Positions 54,391 to 64,000 are shown, counted from the first letter of the stretch. The stretch: 64,000 nucleotides of DNA from Gracilibacillus oryzae (GCF_009498735.1 NZ_ML762425.1:150011-214010); one strand, 5' to 3'. Translations and numbers: made by a program. Notes: generated by a model not told the origin, from the letters alone.

Positions 54391-56424
54391 ATGAAAGCTA
54401 GAGATTTTTCAGTTTTATTCGGTGTTATTTTAATTATCGTTATGTTAGTTATCCCATTACCAGGGTGGTTGTTAAGTTTTCTTATCTTAATCAACATTTC
54501 TCTAGCATTAATCGTTATACTGGTTTCAATGAATTCAACGGATGCCTTGCAATTCTCGGTTTTTCCTTCATTGTTATTACTATTAACCTTATTTCGATTA
54601 GGGTTAAATGTTTCTACAACAAGATCGATTTTATCGGAAGCTGATGCAGGTGGAGTTGTTGAAACATTCGGTACGTTTGTAACCGGAAATAGTCCACTAG
54701 TTGGATTTGTTGTTTTCGTTATTCTTATTATTATCCAATTTCTTGTTATTACCAAAGGTAGTGAGCGTGTATCAGAGGTTGCTGCACGTTTTACTTTAGA
54801 TGCTATGCCAGGGAAACAAATGAGTATTGATGCAGATTTAAATGCAGGAATGATAAATGAACAACAGGCAAAGGAACGTAGGGAAAAAATTGAAAATGAA
54901 GCAGACTTTTACGGGGCGATGGATGGAGCTAGTAAATTTGTAAAAGGTGATGCCATTGCTGGAATTATCATTGTCCTTATCAATATTATTTTCGGTTTAA
55001 TTATTGGTATGACACAACTTGGGTTACCTTTTAATGAAGCGATAGATACATATATGCGCTTGACTGTTGGGGATGGACTTGTAAGTCAGATTCCGGCATT
55101 GTTAATCTCAACAGCAACAGGTATTGTTGTAACAAGGGTTGCTTCTGAAGGAAATTTAAGCTCGGATATTACAAAACAGCTGCTTCGTTTTCCTGCACTC
55201 CTCTATATCGCAGCAGGGACGATATTTTTATTAGGCCTTACACCGATTAACTTTTTTCTTACAAGTTTCATTGCATTATTACTAGCAGGAGGTGCTTTTA
55301 TGCTCTCCCGTCAAGCGAAAGTGGATACAATGCCTACAGAGTCTGAAGTGGATGAATCAGAATCTGAAGAAATGAAAGCACCTGAAAATGTTGTGGGCCT
55401 TATTAATATGGATCCGATCGAGTTTGAATTCGGCTATGGCTTAATTCCGCTTGCTGATTCAAACCAGGGAGGAGACTTATTAGACAGAATTGTAATGATT
55501 AGAAGACAGTTAGCTATTGAGTTAGGACTTGTTATTCCTGTTGTTCGTATTCGTGATAATATTCAGTTGAATCCTAATGAATATAGACTGAAAATTAAAG
55601 GGAATGAAGTAGCCAAGGGTGAGTTGCTGTTAGATCATTTTCTGGCAATGAGTCCAGGCATAGAAGATGATGAATTAGAAGGTATTGACACAACAGAACC
55701 TGCGTTTGGGTTGCCGGCAAAATGGATTACTGACGAAACGAAGGATGATGCGGAATTGTCTGGATATACGGTTGTTGATCCGCCGTCAGTCGTATCCACA
55801 CATATAACAGAAGTGATAAAACGATATGCACATCAATTATTAGGAAGACAGGAAACACAACAATTAATTGATCATCTGAAAGAAAATTATCCAATCTTAG
55901 TCGAGGAAGTGACACCAGAACCATTATCGATTGGTGATGTACAAAAAGTACTCGCTAAATTATTAAGAGAAAATGTATCTGTAAAAAACTTACCGGTGAT
56001 TTTTGAAACGCTGGCAGATTTTGGCAAGATGACCACGGATACTGATTTACTTACAGAGTATGTAAGGCAATCGTTATCAGCACAAATAACCAAGGATATT
56101 ATTCAAAACAGAGATAAACTTAAAGTGATTACAATCTCTGGTGAAGTAGAGAAACTAATTGCTGAACATATTCAGCAAACAGAGCATGGCAGTTATTTAG
56201 CGATGGATCCTGATTCACAGCAGCGAGTGATTCAATCTGTTGCAGAAAATGTCGAAATTATGTCTCTGCAAGAAGAGATACCTATCCTGCTTTGCTCACC
56301 AACAATTAGAATGTATTTAAAACAATTGTTAGATCGATTCTTTCCACACGTTGTTGTTCTTTCATACAATGAGATTGAACCAACAATCGAAATACAGAGC
56401 CTTGGAGTTGTTAAGGTAGCATGA
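54391..56424 (+). CDS. flhA: Flagellar export protein FlhA
   Basis: 677 residues, the same length as in B. subtilis. Eight predicted membrane helices in the N-terminal half, including L-F-R-L-G-L-N-V-S-T-T-R and the FHIPEP region A-A-R-F-T-L-D-A-M-P-G-K-Q. The C-terminal cytoplasmic ring domain docks export substrates and chaperones. The end overlaps flhF by 4 nt. Confidence 0.98.
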   Translation: MKARDFSVLFGVILIIVMLVIPLPGWLLSFLILINISLALIVILVSMNSTDALQFSVFPSLLLLLTLFRLGLNVSTTRSILSEADAGGVVETFGTFVTGNSPLVGFVVFVILIIIQFLVITKGSERVSEVAARFTLDAMPGKQMSIDADLNAGMINEQQAKERREKIENEADFYGAMDGASKFVKGDAIAGIIIVLINIIFGLIIGMTQLGLPFNEAIDTYMRLTVGDGLVSQIPALLISTATGIVVTRVASEGNLSSDITKQLLRFPALLYIAAGTIFLLGLTPINFFLTSFIALLLAGGAFMLSRQAKVDTMPTESEVDESESEEMKAPENVVGLINMDPIEFEFGYGLIPLADSNQGGDLLDRIVMIRRQLAIELGLVIPVVRIRDNIQLNPNEYRLKIKGNEVAKGELLLDHFLAMSPGIEDDELEGIDTTEPAFGLPAKWITDETKDDAELSGYTVVDPPSVVSTHITEVIKRYAHQLLGRQETQQLIDHLKENYPILVEEVTPEPLSIGDVQKVLAKLLRENVSVKNLPVIFETLADFGKMTTDTDLLTEYVRQSLSAQITKDIIQNRDKLKVITISGEVEKLIAEHIQQTEHGSYLAMDPDSQQRVIQSVAENVEIMSLQEEIPILLCSPTIRMYLKQLLDRFFPHVVVLSYNEIEPTIEIQSLGVVKVA

Positions 56425-57521
56425 AAGTAAAAAAGATAAAGGGTACAACAATGCCGGAAGTGATGCAAATCGTCAGACGAGAATTGGGACAAGATGCTGT
56501 TATTTTAAATTCTAAAGAGATCTATGAAGGAGGCTTTTTAGGACTTTTTAAAAAAAAGAAAATTGAAGTACTGGCTGCAATAGATCAACAGCGTACGACT
56601 GTGTCACAGAAACACTCGGTCCCAGCAAAGCCTCTCGCTAAGACAGAGGAGAGTCGTCATAATAATGATGCTGTTCTAAAAGAATTAAAGGAAATGAAAC
56701 GCTGGATGCAAAAAAACACAGGTAATGAATCAGAACTGCCCTACCCGTATCAGCTTATGCTGGATCATTTACTTGATCAGGAAGTAAAGCCAGATGTAGC
56801 AAAGGAATTTATCGGAAATATTCAAAAAAGAAAATCTGCGGACACAGAAATGAATGTCGATAAATTAAAAGTAGAGTTAGCTTTTGAAATGAAACACAGG
56901 CTCGCAAACAAAGGGCAATTTGGCAATAACTTATTCGACAAGCAAATTGTACAGCTTGTCGGACCAACTGGTGTAGGAAAGACAACCACAATAGCTAAAT
57001 TAGCTGCACATTGTGTATTAAATGAACAACAGCGTGTTGCACTTATTACAACTGACACGTATCGGATTGCAGCTATTGAGCAGTTAAAAACCTATTCCAA
57101 AATTCTGGATATACCAATTGAAGTTGCTTACAGTTTAGATGATTATAATCAAGCCAGAGAGAAGTTTAAAGAATATGATGTAATTTTAGTTGATACAGCA
57201 GGAAGAAACTTCAGGGATGAAAAATATGTTAAAGAGTTAAGCAAAGTGATTGATCTTCATAAAGAAGTAGATACTTATCTCGTGTTGTCACTAACATCCA
57301 GAACGAGAGATATGGAAGATATATACCAACAATTTGAGACAGTGCCATTGAAACAGCTCATTTTCACAAAGAAAGATGAGACAGCCGTTTACGGCTCTAT
57401 CCTTAATATGTGTTTGGATCATAACATCGGAATTGCTTTTATTACAAATGGCCAAGACGTTCCAGATGATATTGAAGTTGCCTCAATTGACAACATTGCA
57501 AAATTAGTAGTTGGTGATTAG
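56421..57521 (+). CDS. flhF: Flagellar SRP-like GTPase FlhF
   Basis: 366 residues. The basic N-domain is followed by an SRP-family G domain with [28 protein letters not shown] and T-K-K-D-E. It is a third paralogue of Ffh/FtsY, controlling flagellar placement. It is followed at once by flhG, its regulator. Confidence 0.97.
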   Translation: MKVKKIKGTTMPEVMQIVRRELGQDAVILNSKEIYEGGFLGLFKKKKIEVLAAIDQQRTTVSQKHSVPAKPLAKTEESRHNNDAVLKELKEMKRWMQKNTGNESELPYPYQLMLDHLLDQEVKPDVAKEFIGNIQKRKSADTEMNVDKLKVELAFEMKHRLANKGQFGNNLFDKQIVQLVGPTGVGKTTTIAKLAAHCVLNEQQRVALITTDTYRIAAIEQLKTYSKILDIPIEVAYSLDDYNQAREKFKEYDVILVDTAGRNFRDEKYVKELSKVIDLHKEVDTYLVLSLTSRTRDMEDIYQQFETVPLKQLIFTKKDETAVYGSILNMCLDHNIGIAFITNGQDVPDDIEVASIDNIAKLVVGD

Positions 57522-58376
57522 ATGAAAGATCAAGCGGCAAAATTGCGTTCTAAGATTAAAAGTGTTCATGGCAAATACCATGCCAAAACAATTGCAGTTG
57601 TTAGTGGCAAAGGTGGTGTAGGTAAATCAAATATTGCACTGAACTTTGGCTTAAGTCTGGCTGCAAAAAGGAAGAAAGTACTACTTTTCGATCTTGATGT
57701 TGGAATGGGAAATATTGATATTTTACTAGGCAAAACTTCTAATAGTTCTATAATCCAAATGTTCGAGAAAAATTTGTCAATTTATGATATTATTGAATCA
57801 GGTCCTAATGACATTTCGTATATAGCTGGTGGTACTGCTGGTCATGAAATTTTCTTTCTGGATCAAACGAGATTGGAATACTTTATTGAGCAATTAGAAC
57901 TACTTTTAAGAGATTATGATTATATTATATTTGATATGGGTGCTGGTATAACAAGGGAAAACATTCATTTTATCCTGGCAGCAGATGAGTCTATTGTCAT
58001 TACAACGCCAGAACCAACATCATTAACGGATGCTTATTCAATGGTAAAACATATTTTGAGCCACCAAGAAACATCCATTCACTTAATCATTAATCGGGCA
58101 ATCAAACAAAAACAGGGAGAGGAAACGATCACTCGCTTTAGTGAAGTTGTCAGTCGCTTTTTACATTACAATATTCATCCATTAGGTATAGTGCCGGATG
58201 ACAGAGCAGTAGTTGATGCTGTAATTAATCAGAAGCCTTTCCTGATAGATAATCCTAAGTCAAAAGCTTCTGAAGCTATAGTGAAAATTTCTAATAAATT
58301 TTTAGGGGAGATACCTGGGAAGAAAATGGGGTCTGGCTTTTTAAATAAATTAATGAATTTTTTCGCAGAGGAGTAA
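57522..58376 (+). CDS. flhG: Flagellar number/placement ATPase FlhG (YlxH)
   Basis: 284 residues. A MinD/ParA-type ATPase with the deviant Walker A S-G-K-G-G-V-G-K-S-N, D-L-D-V-G-M-G-N-I-D and I-F-D-M-G-A-G. An N-terminal basic stretch may stimulate FlhF GTPase activity. The C-terminus may form an amphipathic membrane-binding helix (L-N-K-L-M-N-F-F-A). It starts next to the flhF stop. Confidence 0.97.
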   Translation: MKDQAAKLRSKIKSVHGKYHAKTIAVVSGKGGVGKSNIALNFGLSLAAKRKKVLLFDLDVGMGNIDILLGKTSNSSIIQMFEKNLSIYDIIESGPNDISYIAGGTAGHEIFFLDQTRLEYFIEQLELLLRDYDYIIFDMGAGITRENIHFILAADESIVITTPEPTSLTDAYSMVKHILSHQETSIHLIINRAIKQKQGEETITRFSEVVSRFLHYNIHPLGIVPDDRAVVDAVINQKPFLIDNPKSKASEAIVKISNKFLGEIPGKKMGSGFLNKLMNFFAEE

Positions 58377-58381
58377 CAAAC

Positions 58382-59470
58382 ATGGGAAAACATACTGTTC
58401 TAGTAGTTGATGATTCAGCATTTATGCGGAAAATGGTCTCAGATATTATTAATCAATCAGATAAGCTTGAAGTAATTAGTACAGCAAGAAATGGTGAAGA
58501 TGCACTGAAGAAAATTGATCAACTGAAACCTGACATAATTACCTTAGATGTAGAAATGCCAGTAATGGATGGGATTGCGACACTAAAGGAGATAATGGCG
58601 CAATCTCCTTTACCTGTTGTCATGTTATCAAGTTTAACCAAAACTGGCGCAGATAAAACGATTGAAGCAATGGCCCTGGGAGCAGTCGACTTTATTGCAA
58701 AACCTTCAGGATCTATTTCGCTGAATATAAAAGAAATCGAAAAAGAAATTATTGGCAAAGTGGAACAGGCGGTGCAATCGAATGTGAGGCACCATTTATC
58801 TGCTATCAGTAATCAAACAAACACAGTGAAAGAAGAGCAGACAGTTTTTCCTTCACCTGGTAGATTTACAACCACATTTGCTCAAAATGCGATTAACATG
58901 AAGTCTATTGTTGCCATTGGTTCATCTACTGGCGGTCCGCGAGCTTTACAGGAAGTTATTACAAATTTACCTGAAACATTTCAGGCACCTGTTGTTATTG
59001 TTCAGCATATGCCTAAAGGCTTTACTAAATCCTTAGCAGACCGATTAAATAAACTTTCTAAGCTTGAGGTAAAAGAAGTAGAAGATGGTGACATTATCGA
59101 ACAGGGAAAAGTATACATAGCACAGGGTGGAAAGCAGTTCGAAGTGGAACAGAGAGGAAATAAATTATCAGCAAAAGTAAAGGCAGATAAGCCTGTCAAT
59201 GGTCATCAGCCAGCTGTTGATGTGCTTTTTTCATCTGTTGCTAAATTATCAAACTATCAGCCCGTTTCTGTTGTATTAACCGGAATGGGCAGTGATGGCG
59301 CGCGAGGAATAGAATCACTAAAACGCAGTAAACCGAGAACGGTTATTATATCTCAGTCTAAACAGACTTGTGTGGTTTATGGCATGCCCCAAGCTGCTGA
59401 GAAAACCAGTTTGGTAGATTATGTTTTAGATATTCAGGATATAAGTGGAATGCTCCAAAAAAAAATCTGA
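58382..59470 (+). CDS. cheB: Chemotaxis protein-glutamate methylesterase CheB
   Basis: 362 residues. The N-terminal receiver has phospho-acceptor D56 in T-L-D-V-E-M-P-V-M-D-G. The methylesterase domain has the catalytic Ser in I-G-S-S-T-G-G-P-R, His in V-Q-H-M-P-K-G and the G-M-G-S-D-G-A-R-G motif. It removes methyl groups from receptors during adaptation. No cheR is in this window. Confidence 0.98.
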   Translation: MGKHTVLVVDDSAFMRKMVSDIINQSDKLEVISTARNGEDALKKIDQLKPDIITLDVEMPVMDGIATLKEIMAQSPLPVVMLSSLTKTGADKTIEAMALGAVDFIAKPSGSISLNIKEIEKEIIGKVEQAVQSNVRHHLSAISNQTNTVKEEQTVFPSPGRFTTTFAQNAINMKSIVAIGSSTGGPRALQEVITNLPETFQAPVVIVQHMPKGFTKSLADRLNKLSKLEVKEVEDGDIIEQGKVYIAQGGKQFEVEQRGNKLSAKVKADKPVNGHQPAVDVLFSSVAKLSNYQPVSVVLTGMGSDGARGIESLKRSKPRTVIISQSKQTCVVYGMPQAAEKTSLVDYVLDIQDISGMLQKKI

Positions 59471-59488
59471 TAAGTAGAGGTGAGTAGT

Positions 59489-61537
59489 ATGGAGAACAGT
59501 GAATACTTAGAAGTGTTTATTGAAGAAAGCAAGGAAAATATTCAGTCATTAAATGACCAGCTTTTAATTCTGGAAAATGAGCCAGCAAATATGGATACGG
59601 TTGGGGAAATCTTTCGGTCAGCACATACGTTAAAAGGAATGGCTGCGACGATGGGATTTCAAGATTTGGCAGACCTCACACATAAGATGGAGAATGTATT
59701 AGATGCAGTCCGAAATAGTAAACTCTCCATAAACTCTGATATAATCGATGTCATTTTTCAAGCAGTAGATCAATTAGAGGGCATGGTTGTTGATATTGCA
59801 AGTGGTGGAGATGGTTCTTCAGATGTAAAAGAGTTGGTACATAAGCTACAAGCAATTGAAAATAATGAACAAATAGATACCATGACAGTTTCCAATAACA
59901 AAATTGAAGAAAAATCGAATCAACAAAGTCAGCAAAAGTCTAACCATAATTATTTTGCTGATTTGGATGAATTTGAAATGGCTATACTGAATCAATCAAA
60001 TGAAAAAGGGTTTATTAATTATGAATTAATCATACGACTGAATGAAAACTGTCTGTTAAAAGCTGCAAGGGTTTATATGGTCTTTGAAGTGTTAGAACAG
60101 GTAGGAGAAGTAATTAAATCAGCACCAACAGTTCAGGAATTAGAAGAAGAAAATTTTGACTTAGACTTTAATGTTCTTTTAGTGACAAAGCTTAATGATG
60201 AGGAAGTAAAACAAAGAATCTTAAAAATCTCTGAAATTGAAGAAGTAATAATCTCACCTTTTGACATAAATAAAAGAGAAGAAAATGACAATGAAGAGAA
60301 TTTGCCTGAAACTGCAGAGAAACTGGCTGACAGTACAAGCCAGCAGGAAACAAAAAAGACAAGCAACACAAATAATGCGAAAAGTGTTGCTAGTAAAACA
60401 ATTCGAGTGAACATTGAACGATTAGACGGTTTAATGAATTTATTTGAAGAACTGGTCATTGACCGGGGCAGACTAGAGCAGATCTCAGCTAATCTAAAAC
60501 ATGCAGAATTGCAAGAAACAGTAGAAAGAATGACAAGAATCTCCGGAGACTTGCAAAGTATTATATTGAATATGCGGATGGTACCTGTTGAACAAGTATT
60601 CAATCGTTTTCCAAGAATGGTTCGGCAATTGTCCAAAGATCTAGGTAAAAAAGTAAATCTTGAGATTATCGGTGCAGAAACAGAACTTGACCGTACAGTG
60701 ATTGATGAAATTGGTGATCCTTTAGTTCATTTAATACGAAATTCATTAGATCACGGCATTGAAACACCTGATGTTCGTCTGCAACGTGGTAAATCGGAAG
60801 AAGGGGACCTTGTTCTTAAAGCATATCATAGCGGGAATCATGTATTTATTGAAATTTCCGATAATGGTGCAGGAATCAATCGACAGAAAGTAGTTGATAA
60901 GGCAATCTCAAACCAGGTGATTACGTCAGAAGAAGCAAGCACCTTAACGGACGAGCAAGTATTTCAATTAATTATGTCAAGCGGCTTTTCCACAGCTGAT
61001 AAAATATCTGATGTCTCAGGCCGTGGTGTTGGTCTGGATGTTGTTAAGAACACAATTGAGTCTTTAGGCGGCACCATAATGATTGAATCTAAAGAAGGAG
61101 AAGGTTCATTGTTCTCCATTCAATTACCACTAACTTTATCCATCATTTCTGTTCTTTTAGTAGAGGTGGAAAAAGAAAAATATGCTGTCCCATTATCTTC
61201 TATTATTGAAACAGCAATTATTCATAAAAGTGAGATACTGAATGCACATAATAAGAAAGTTATTGACTTCAGAGGTAAGGTTGTCCCCCTAATTTCATTA
61301 AAAGAAGTATTCGAAGTACCTCAGGCAGAGGAAGAAGATGATTATTTTTCTGTTGTGATTATTAGAAAAGGCGATAAGATGGCAGGATTAATTGTTAATA
61401 AATTTGTAGGTCAACAGGAAATCGTCCTCAAATCATTAGGAGACTATTTAGGCGATGTATTTGGAATTTCTGGTGCAACCATACTGGGTGATGGTCAAGT
61501 AGCATTGATTCTTGATACAAACACATTAATTAATTAG
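59489..61537 (+). CDS. cheA: Chemotaxis sensor histidine kinase CheA
   Basis: 682 residues from ATG 59489 with AGAGGTGAG; a GTG at 59480 overlaps that site. P1 carries His46 in R-S-A-H-T-L-K-G-M-A. P2 (about 160-270), the P3 dimer helices with R-M-V-P-V-E-Q-V-F, the P4 kinase domain with H-L-I-R-N-S-L-D-H-G-I-E and G-R-G-V-G-L-D-V-V, and the P5 CheW-like domain are all present. It phosphorylates CheY and CheB. Confidence 0.98.
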   Translation: MENSEYLEVFIEESKENIQSLNDQLLILENEPANMDTVGEIFRSAHTLKGMAATMGFQDLADLTHKMENVLDAVRNSKLSINSDIIDVIFQAVDQLEGMVVDIASGGDGSSDVKELVHKLQAIENNEQIDTMTVSNNKIEEKSNQQSQQKSNHNYFADLDEFEMAILNQSNEKGFINYELIIRLNENCLLKAARVYMVFEVLEQVGEVIKSAPTVQELEEENFDLDFNVLLVTKLNDEEVKQRILKISEIEEVIISPFDINKREENDNEENLPETAEKLADSTSQQETKKTSNTNNAKSVASKTIRVNIERLDGLMNLFEELVIDRGRLEQISANLKHAELQETVERMTRISGDLQSIILNMRMVPVEQVFNRFPRMVRQLSKDLGKKVNLEIIGAETELDRTVIDEIGDPLVHLIRNSLDHGIETPDVRLQRGKSEEGDLVLKAYHSGNHVFIEISDNGAGINRQKVVDKAISNQVITSEEASTLTDEQVFQLIMSSGFSTADKISDVSGRGVGLDVVKNTIESLGGTIMIESKEGEGSLFSIQLPLTLSIISVLLVEVEKEKYAVPLSSIIETAIIHKSEILNAHNKKVIDFRGKVVPLISLKEVFEVPQAEEEDDYFSVVIIRKGDKMAGLIVNKFVGQQEIVLKSLGDYLGDVFGISGATILGDGQVALILDTNTLIN

Positions 61538-61548
61538 GAGGTCCAAAT

Positions 61549-62016
61549 ATGGATGAGGTTAAAAATCAGCAATCCATTATTATCGAGCTAGATAAAGAAG
61601 AATATGCTCTTCCTGTAGAGCGAATTGGCGGAATTGAACGAATGCAGCATATTACAAGAGTTCCCAGAACAGCAGAGTTTGTAAAAGGAGTAATTAATTT
61701 ACGTGGAGTAGTAACACCTATTATCGATCTCAGAGAACGTTTTGGAATGAAGCCAATCGAGTATACAGACAGTACAAGAATCATTATCGTTCACATGGAT
61801 ACGCTAGATGTGGGGTTTATCGTTGATGCCGCATATGATGTACTGGACATACCGCAAGAATTAATAGAACCAGCACCTAAAGTAATCGGAACGGTAGATG
61901 CAGATTACATTGATGGTGTAGCAAAAGTGGATAAGCGATTAATCATGTTGTTGCAACTAGAAAATGTACTGTCAATTGAATCTTACCAGAATGCTAAAGA
62001 AAGGTCTCATTCTTAA
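61549..62016 (+). CDS. cheW: Chemotaxis coupling protein CheW
   Basis: 155 residues. A CheW domain with Y-A-L-P-V-E-R-I-G-G-I-E, G-V-I-N-L-R-G-V-V-T-P-I-I-D-L-R and the F-I-V-D-A-A-Y-D-V region. It joins receptors to CheA. Strong GGAGG site. Immediately followed by cheC. Confidence 0.97.
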   Translation: MDEVKNQQSIIIELDKEEYALPVERIGGIERMQHITRVPRTAEFVKGVINLRGVVTPIIDLRERFGMKPIEYTDSTRIIIVHMDTLDVGFIVDAAYDVLDIPQELIEPAPKVIGTVDADYIDGVAKVDKRLIMLLQLENVLSIESYQNAKERSHS

Positions 62017-62652
62017 ATGGTAAGAATAGACCAGTTAACACAAACTCATTTGGATGTGTTGAAAGAAGTTGGGAATATTGGAGCGGGAAATGCTGCGACA
62101 GCATTATCCAGCCTTCTGAACAAGAAGATTGATATGACTATCCCATCAATTAATATAGTAGATTTTAATGAGTTAATGGACTATGTAGGCGGGCCAGAAA
62201 CATTAATTGTTTCCGTGTTCTTAAGAATCCAAGGCGAAGCACCTGGCAGCATGTTTTTTGTTTTAACACCAGAAGAAACAAATGCGCTTGTTAAAAGGTT
62301 ACTAGGCGACACGGAATTTAAAGCAGAAGAACTGATGGAAAAAGAAATGGCTTATTCCGCAATTTCGGAGATTGGCAATATTCTTTCAGGTTCTTATTTG
62401 TCTGCACTATCAGATTTTACTTCTATTAATATGCAGCCGACTGTACCAACATTAGTATTAGATATGGCGGCAGCGATTTTAATGGAGGGCTTAGTCGAAG
62501 TCTCTCAAGAAAGTGACCATGCAATTATAATTGATACAATGATAGAAGATGGAGAGGGTTCTACGAGCTCGGTAAAAGGCCACTTTTTCTTATTGCCAGA
62601 TCCTGACTCTTTCGACAAAATATTTTCAGCATTAGGAGTTCTGGACAAATGA
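62017..62652 (+). CDS. cheC: CheY-P phosphatase CheC
   Basis: 211 residues. Two phosphatase motifs are visible: E-V-G-N-I-G-A-G-N-A-A and E-I-G-N-I-L-S-G-S-Y, each with the active Glu and Asn. CheC lowers CheY-P and is activated by CheD. It starts directly after cheW and overlaps cheD by 4 nt. Confidence 0.97.
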   Translation: MVRIDQLTQTHLDVLKEVGNIGAGNAATALSSLLNKKIDMTIPSINIVDFNELMDYVGGPETLIVSVFLRIQGEAPGSMFFVLTPEETNALVKRLLGDTEFKAEELMEKEMAYSAISEIGNILSGSYLSALSDFTSINMQPTVPTLVLDMAAAILMEGLVEVSQESDHAIIIDTMIEDGEGSTSSVKGHFFLLPDPDSFDKIFSALGVLDK

Positions 62653-63146
62653 CCATTACAACAACCATGATAAAAGTGGGAATTGCAGATTTGAAGACAG
62701 CGAAAGCACCGAACATGTTAAAAACTTCCGGGCTAGGGTCCTGTGTAGGTGTTGTAGTATACGAAACATCACAAAAAATTGCAGGCCTTGCTCATGTTAT
62801 GCTGCCAGATTCCACTGTCTCTAAACGAGAGACAAATAATGCAATGAAATATGCAGATACTGCATTGGATATATTATTAAAAGAATTACAAGAACATGGT
62901 GCCAAAAAATATGCACTAAGAGCCAAGATGGCTGGTGGTGCCCATATGTTTTCATTCCGATCCGATAATAAGATGCTGCGAATTGGCGACCGAAATGTGG
63001 AAGCTGTTCGTAATATCTTAGCCAGATACAGTATCCCTATCCTAGCGGAGGATGTTGGCGGCAATAAAGGCAGAACAATAGAATTTAATATCGAAACAAG
63101 TATGTTGGAGATAAGAACAGTTAATGCAGGTACGACGATTATTTAG
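62649..63146 (+). CDS. cheD: Chemoreceptor glutamine deamidase CheD
   Basis: 165 residues. The catalytic Cys is in G-L-G-S-C-V-G-V and the His in L-A-H-V-M-L-P. G-G-A-H-M-F follows. It deamidates receptors and binds CheC. It overlaps cheC, which matches their joint action. Confidence 0.97.
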   Translation: MTITTTMIKVGIADLKTAKAPNMLKTSGLGSCVGVVVYETSQKIAGLAHVMLPDSTVSKRETNNAMKYADTALDILLKELQEHGAKKYALRAKMAGGAHMFSFRSDNKMLRIGDRNVEAVRNILARYSIPILAEDVGGNKGRTIEFNIETSMLEIRTVNAGTTII

Positions 63147-63179
63147 TGACATGATATTATGATGGAAAGAGGTGATTCG

Positions 63180-63935
63180 ATGGGAAGAGGTACAACAAGT
63201 GAGCAGTACCTGTGGAATAATTGGGAAAAGAACAAAAATGATGAAAACACAAATCTCTTAATTGAAAACTATATGTATCTAGTCCAATATCATGTCCAGC
63301 GAATCGCATCAAACCTCCCGAAGAGTGTCAATAAAGAAGATATTAAGAGCTTAGGATTATATGGTTTATATGATGCACTGATGAAATTCGATCCATCCAG
63401 AGATTTGAAATTTGATACCTATGCATCCATTAGAATTAAAGGTGCTATCATTGATGGTTTGCGAAAAGAGGACTGGTTACCAAGGACTATTAGAGAAAAA
63501 GTGAAAAAAATAGACCAGGCAACAGAACTGCTTGAGCAGAAATTACAGCGGGTGATAAGCGCTGATGATATTGCAAGTCACCTTGAGATGAAAAAAGACG
63601 AAGTGGAAGAAGTAATTAAAGACAGCTTTTTTTCAAATCTATTATCAATGGAAGAAAAAGGTCAAGGTGATGATTTTAAAGAGGGGATAGGTTACACTAT
63701 TCCCGAAGATAAAGAATTAACACCAGAGGAAAATATTATAAAACAAGAGAATATACAACAAGTATATAAAGCAATGGAACAGCTTAGTGAAAATGAACAA
63801 TATGTGTTAAGTTTATTTTATGATAAGGAATTAACTTTCACAGAAATAGGTAAAGTTTTACAATTAACTACATCACGAATCTCTCAAATCCACAAACAAG
63901 CTATTTTTAAATTGCGGCAAATGATTTCTAATTAA
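63180..63935 (+). CDS. sigD: RNA polymerase sigma factor SigD (FliA family)
   Basis: 251 residues from ATG 63180 (M-G-R-G-T), preceded by AGAGGTGAT; ATGs at 63159 and 63162 would hold that site inside the gene. Region 2 includes Y-D-A-L-M-K-F-D-P-S-R-D-L-K-F-D-T-Y-A and A-I-I-D-G-L-R-K-E-D-W-L-P-R, and region 4 ends with L-T-T-S-R-I-S-Q-I-H-K-Q-A. It drives late flagellar, motility and autolysin genes. Regulator FlgM is not in this window. Confidence 0.98.
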   Translation: MGRGTTSEQYLWNNWEKNKNDENTNLLIENYMYLVQYHVQRIASNLPKSVNKEDIKSLGLYGLYDALMKFDPSRDLKFDTYASIRIKGAIIDGLRKEDWLPRTIREKVKKIDQATELLEQKLQRVISADDIASHLEMKKDEVEEVIKDSFFSNLLSMEEKGQGDDFKEGIGYTIPEDKELTPEENIIKQENIQQVYKAMEQLSENEQYVLSLFYDKELTFTEIGKVLQLTTSRISQIHKQAIFKLRQMISN

Positions 63936-63966
63936 TATTATATTAGGATAAATGGGGATTGGTATT

Positions 63967-64000
63967 ATGGGAAACAAAGCGATTACTGTAAAAGTGGCAA
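63967..64000 (+). CDS. Start of an unidentified gene after sigD, cut by the window end
   Basis: ATG 63967 follows GGGGATTGG and reads M-G-N-K-A-I-T-V-K-V-A before the window ends. Eleven codons are too few to identify a family. In B. subtilis swrB comes here; in related genera a FapA/DUF342 protein is often found, and this start would suit the latter, but that is only a guess. Confidence 0.4.
   Translation, partial: MGNKAITVKVA

Noticed and set aside
60133-60636. 167-codon opposite-strand reading frame in cheA
   Set aside because: Serine/leucine-rich composition of an antisense shadow, and the forward frame encodes known CheA domains.
1-64000. Defence system, biosynthetic cluster, prophage or CRISPR
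   Set aside because: All genes read as conserved housekeeping or flagellar/chemotaxis genes in the usual Bacillus order, with no repeat arrays, integrase, transposase or unfamiliar multi-gene cassette.

Overview
This window is a continuous, gene-dense stretch of a low-GC Gram-positive chromosome. Almost every gene lies on the + strand and in the order known from Bacillus subtilis between prkC and sigD. SpoVM, CodY, FapR, the FliY-type switch and the complete fla/che operon layout point to an endospore-forming, flagellated member of the Bacillaceae. Sequence details suggest the Oceanobacillus/Virgibacillus/Gracilibacillus side of the family, but I cannot fix the genus. No tRNA, rRNA, prophage, insertion sequence, CRISPR array or defence island is visible.

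Layout. (1) 1-3489: end of the PASTA kinase gene prkC, then rsgA, rpe, thiN and the tiny sporulation gene spoVM. (2) 3573-8351: rpmB on the - strand, then yloU (Asp23), fakA/yloV and recG. (3) 8358-11993: FapR-controlled phospholipid and fatty-acid genes fapR-plsX-fabD-fabG-acpP, with a clear promoter and FapR operator. (4) 12000-24460: rnc, a small - strand DUF1128 gene, smc, ftsY, ylxM, ffh, rpsP, khpA, ylqD, rimM, trmD, rplS with a probable L19 leader, a type I signal peptidase and rbgA: the SRP/ribosome-assembly core. (5) 24534-33174: rnhB, the orphan flagellar-type pair ylqG/ylqH, sucCD, dprA, topA. (6) 33375-37044: xerC(codV)-hslV-hslU-codY. (7) 37202-63935: the fla/che operon from flgB to sigD, about 26.5 kb, encoding the basal body, hook, type III export apparatus, switch, chemotaxis proteins and sigma-D. 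The window ends a few codons into a further gene.

How the genes work together. Regions 2-4 are growth housekeeping: ribosome maturation (RsgA, RbgA, RimM, TrmD), protein targeting (Ffh, FtsY, signal peptidase), membrane lipid supply, and chromosome segregation (Smc). CodY, just upstream of the flagellar operon, is a known nutritional repressor of that operon in B. subtilis. The fla/che operon builds and steers the flagellum and ends with the sigma factor for the late flagellar genes.

Departures from the expected. The most important is fliP, a core export-gate gene, which is broken by an apparent 37-nt internal deletion that removes about 12 conserved residues and shifts the frame; every other flagellar gene looks intact. 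The swrD start codon has its Shine-Dalgarno sequence separated from it by a 12-bp hairpin that would restore normal spacing if folded. A GC-rich two-hairpin element precedes the hook gene. An 18-bp hairpin precedes the RNase III gene. sdaAB/sdaAA and trmFO are missing from their B. subtilis positions. RbgA has an altered G4 motif, and HslV lacks the N-terminal serine of its B. subtilis counterpart. I found no wholly new multi-gene system.
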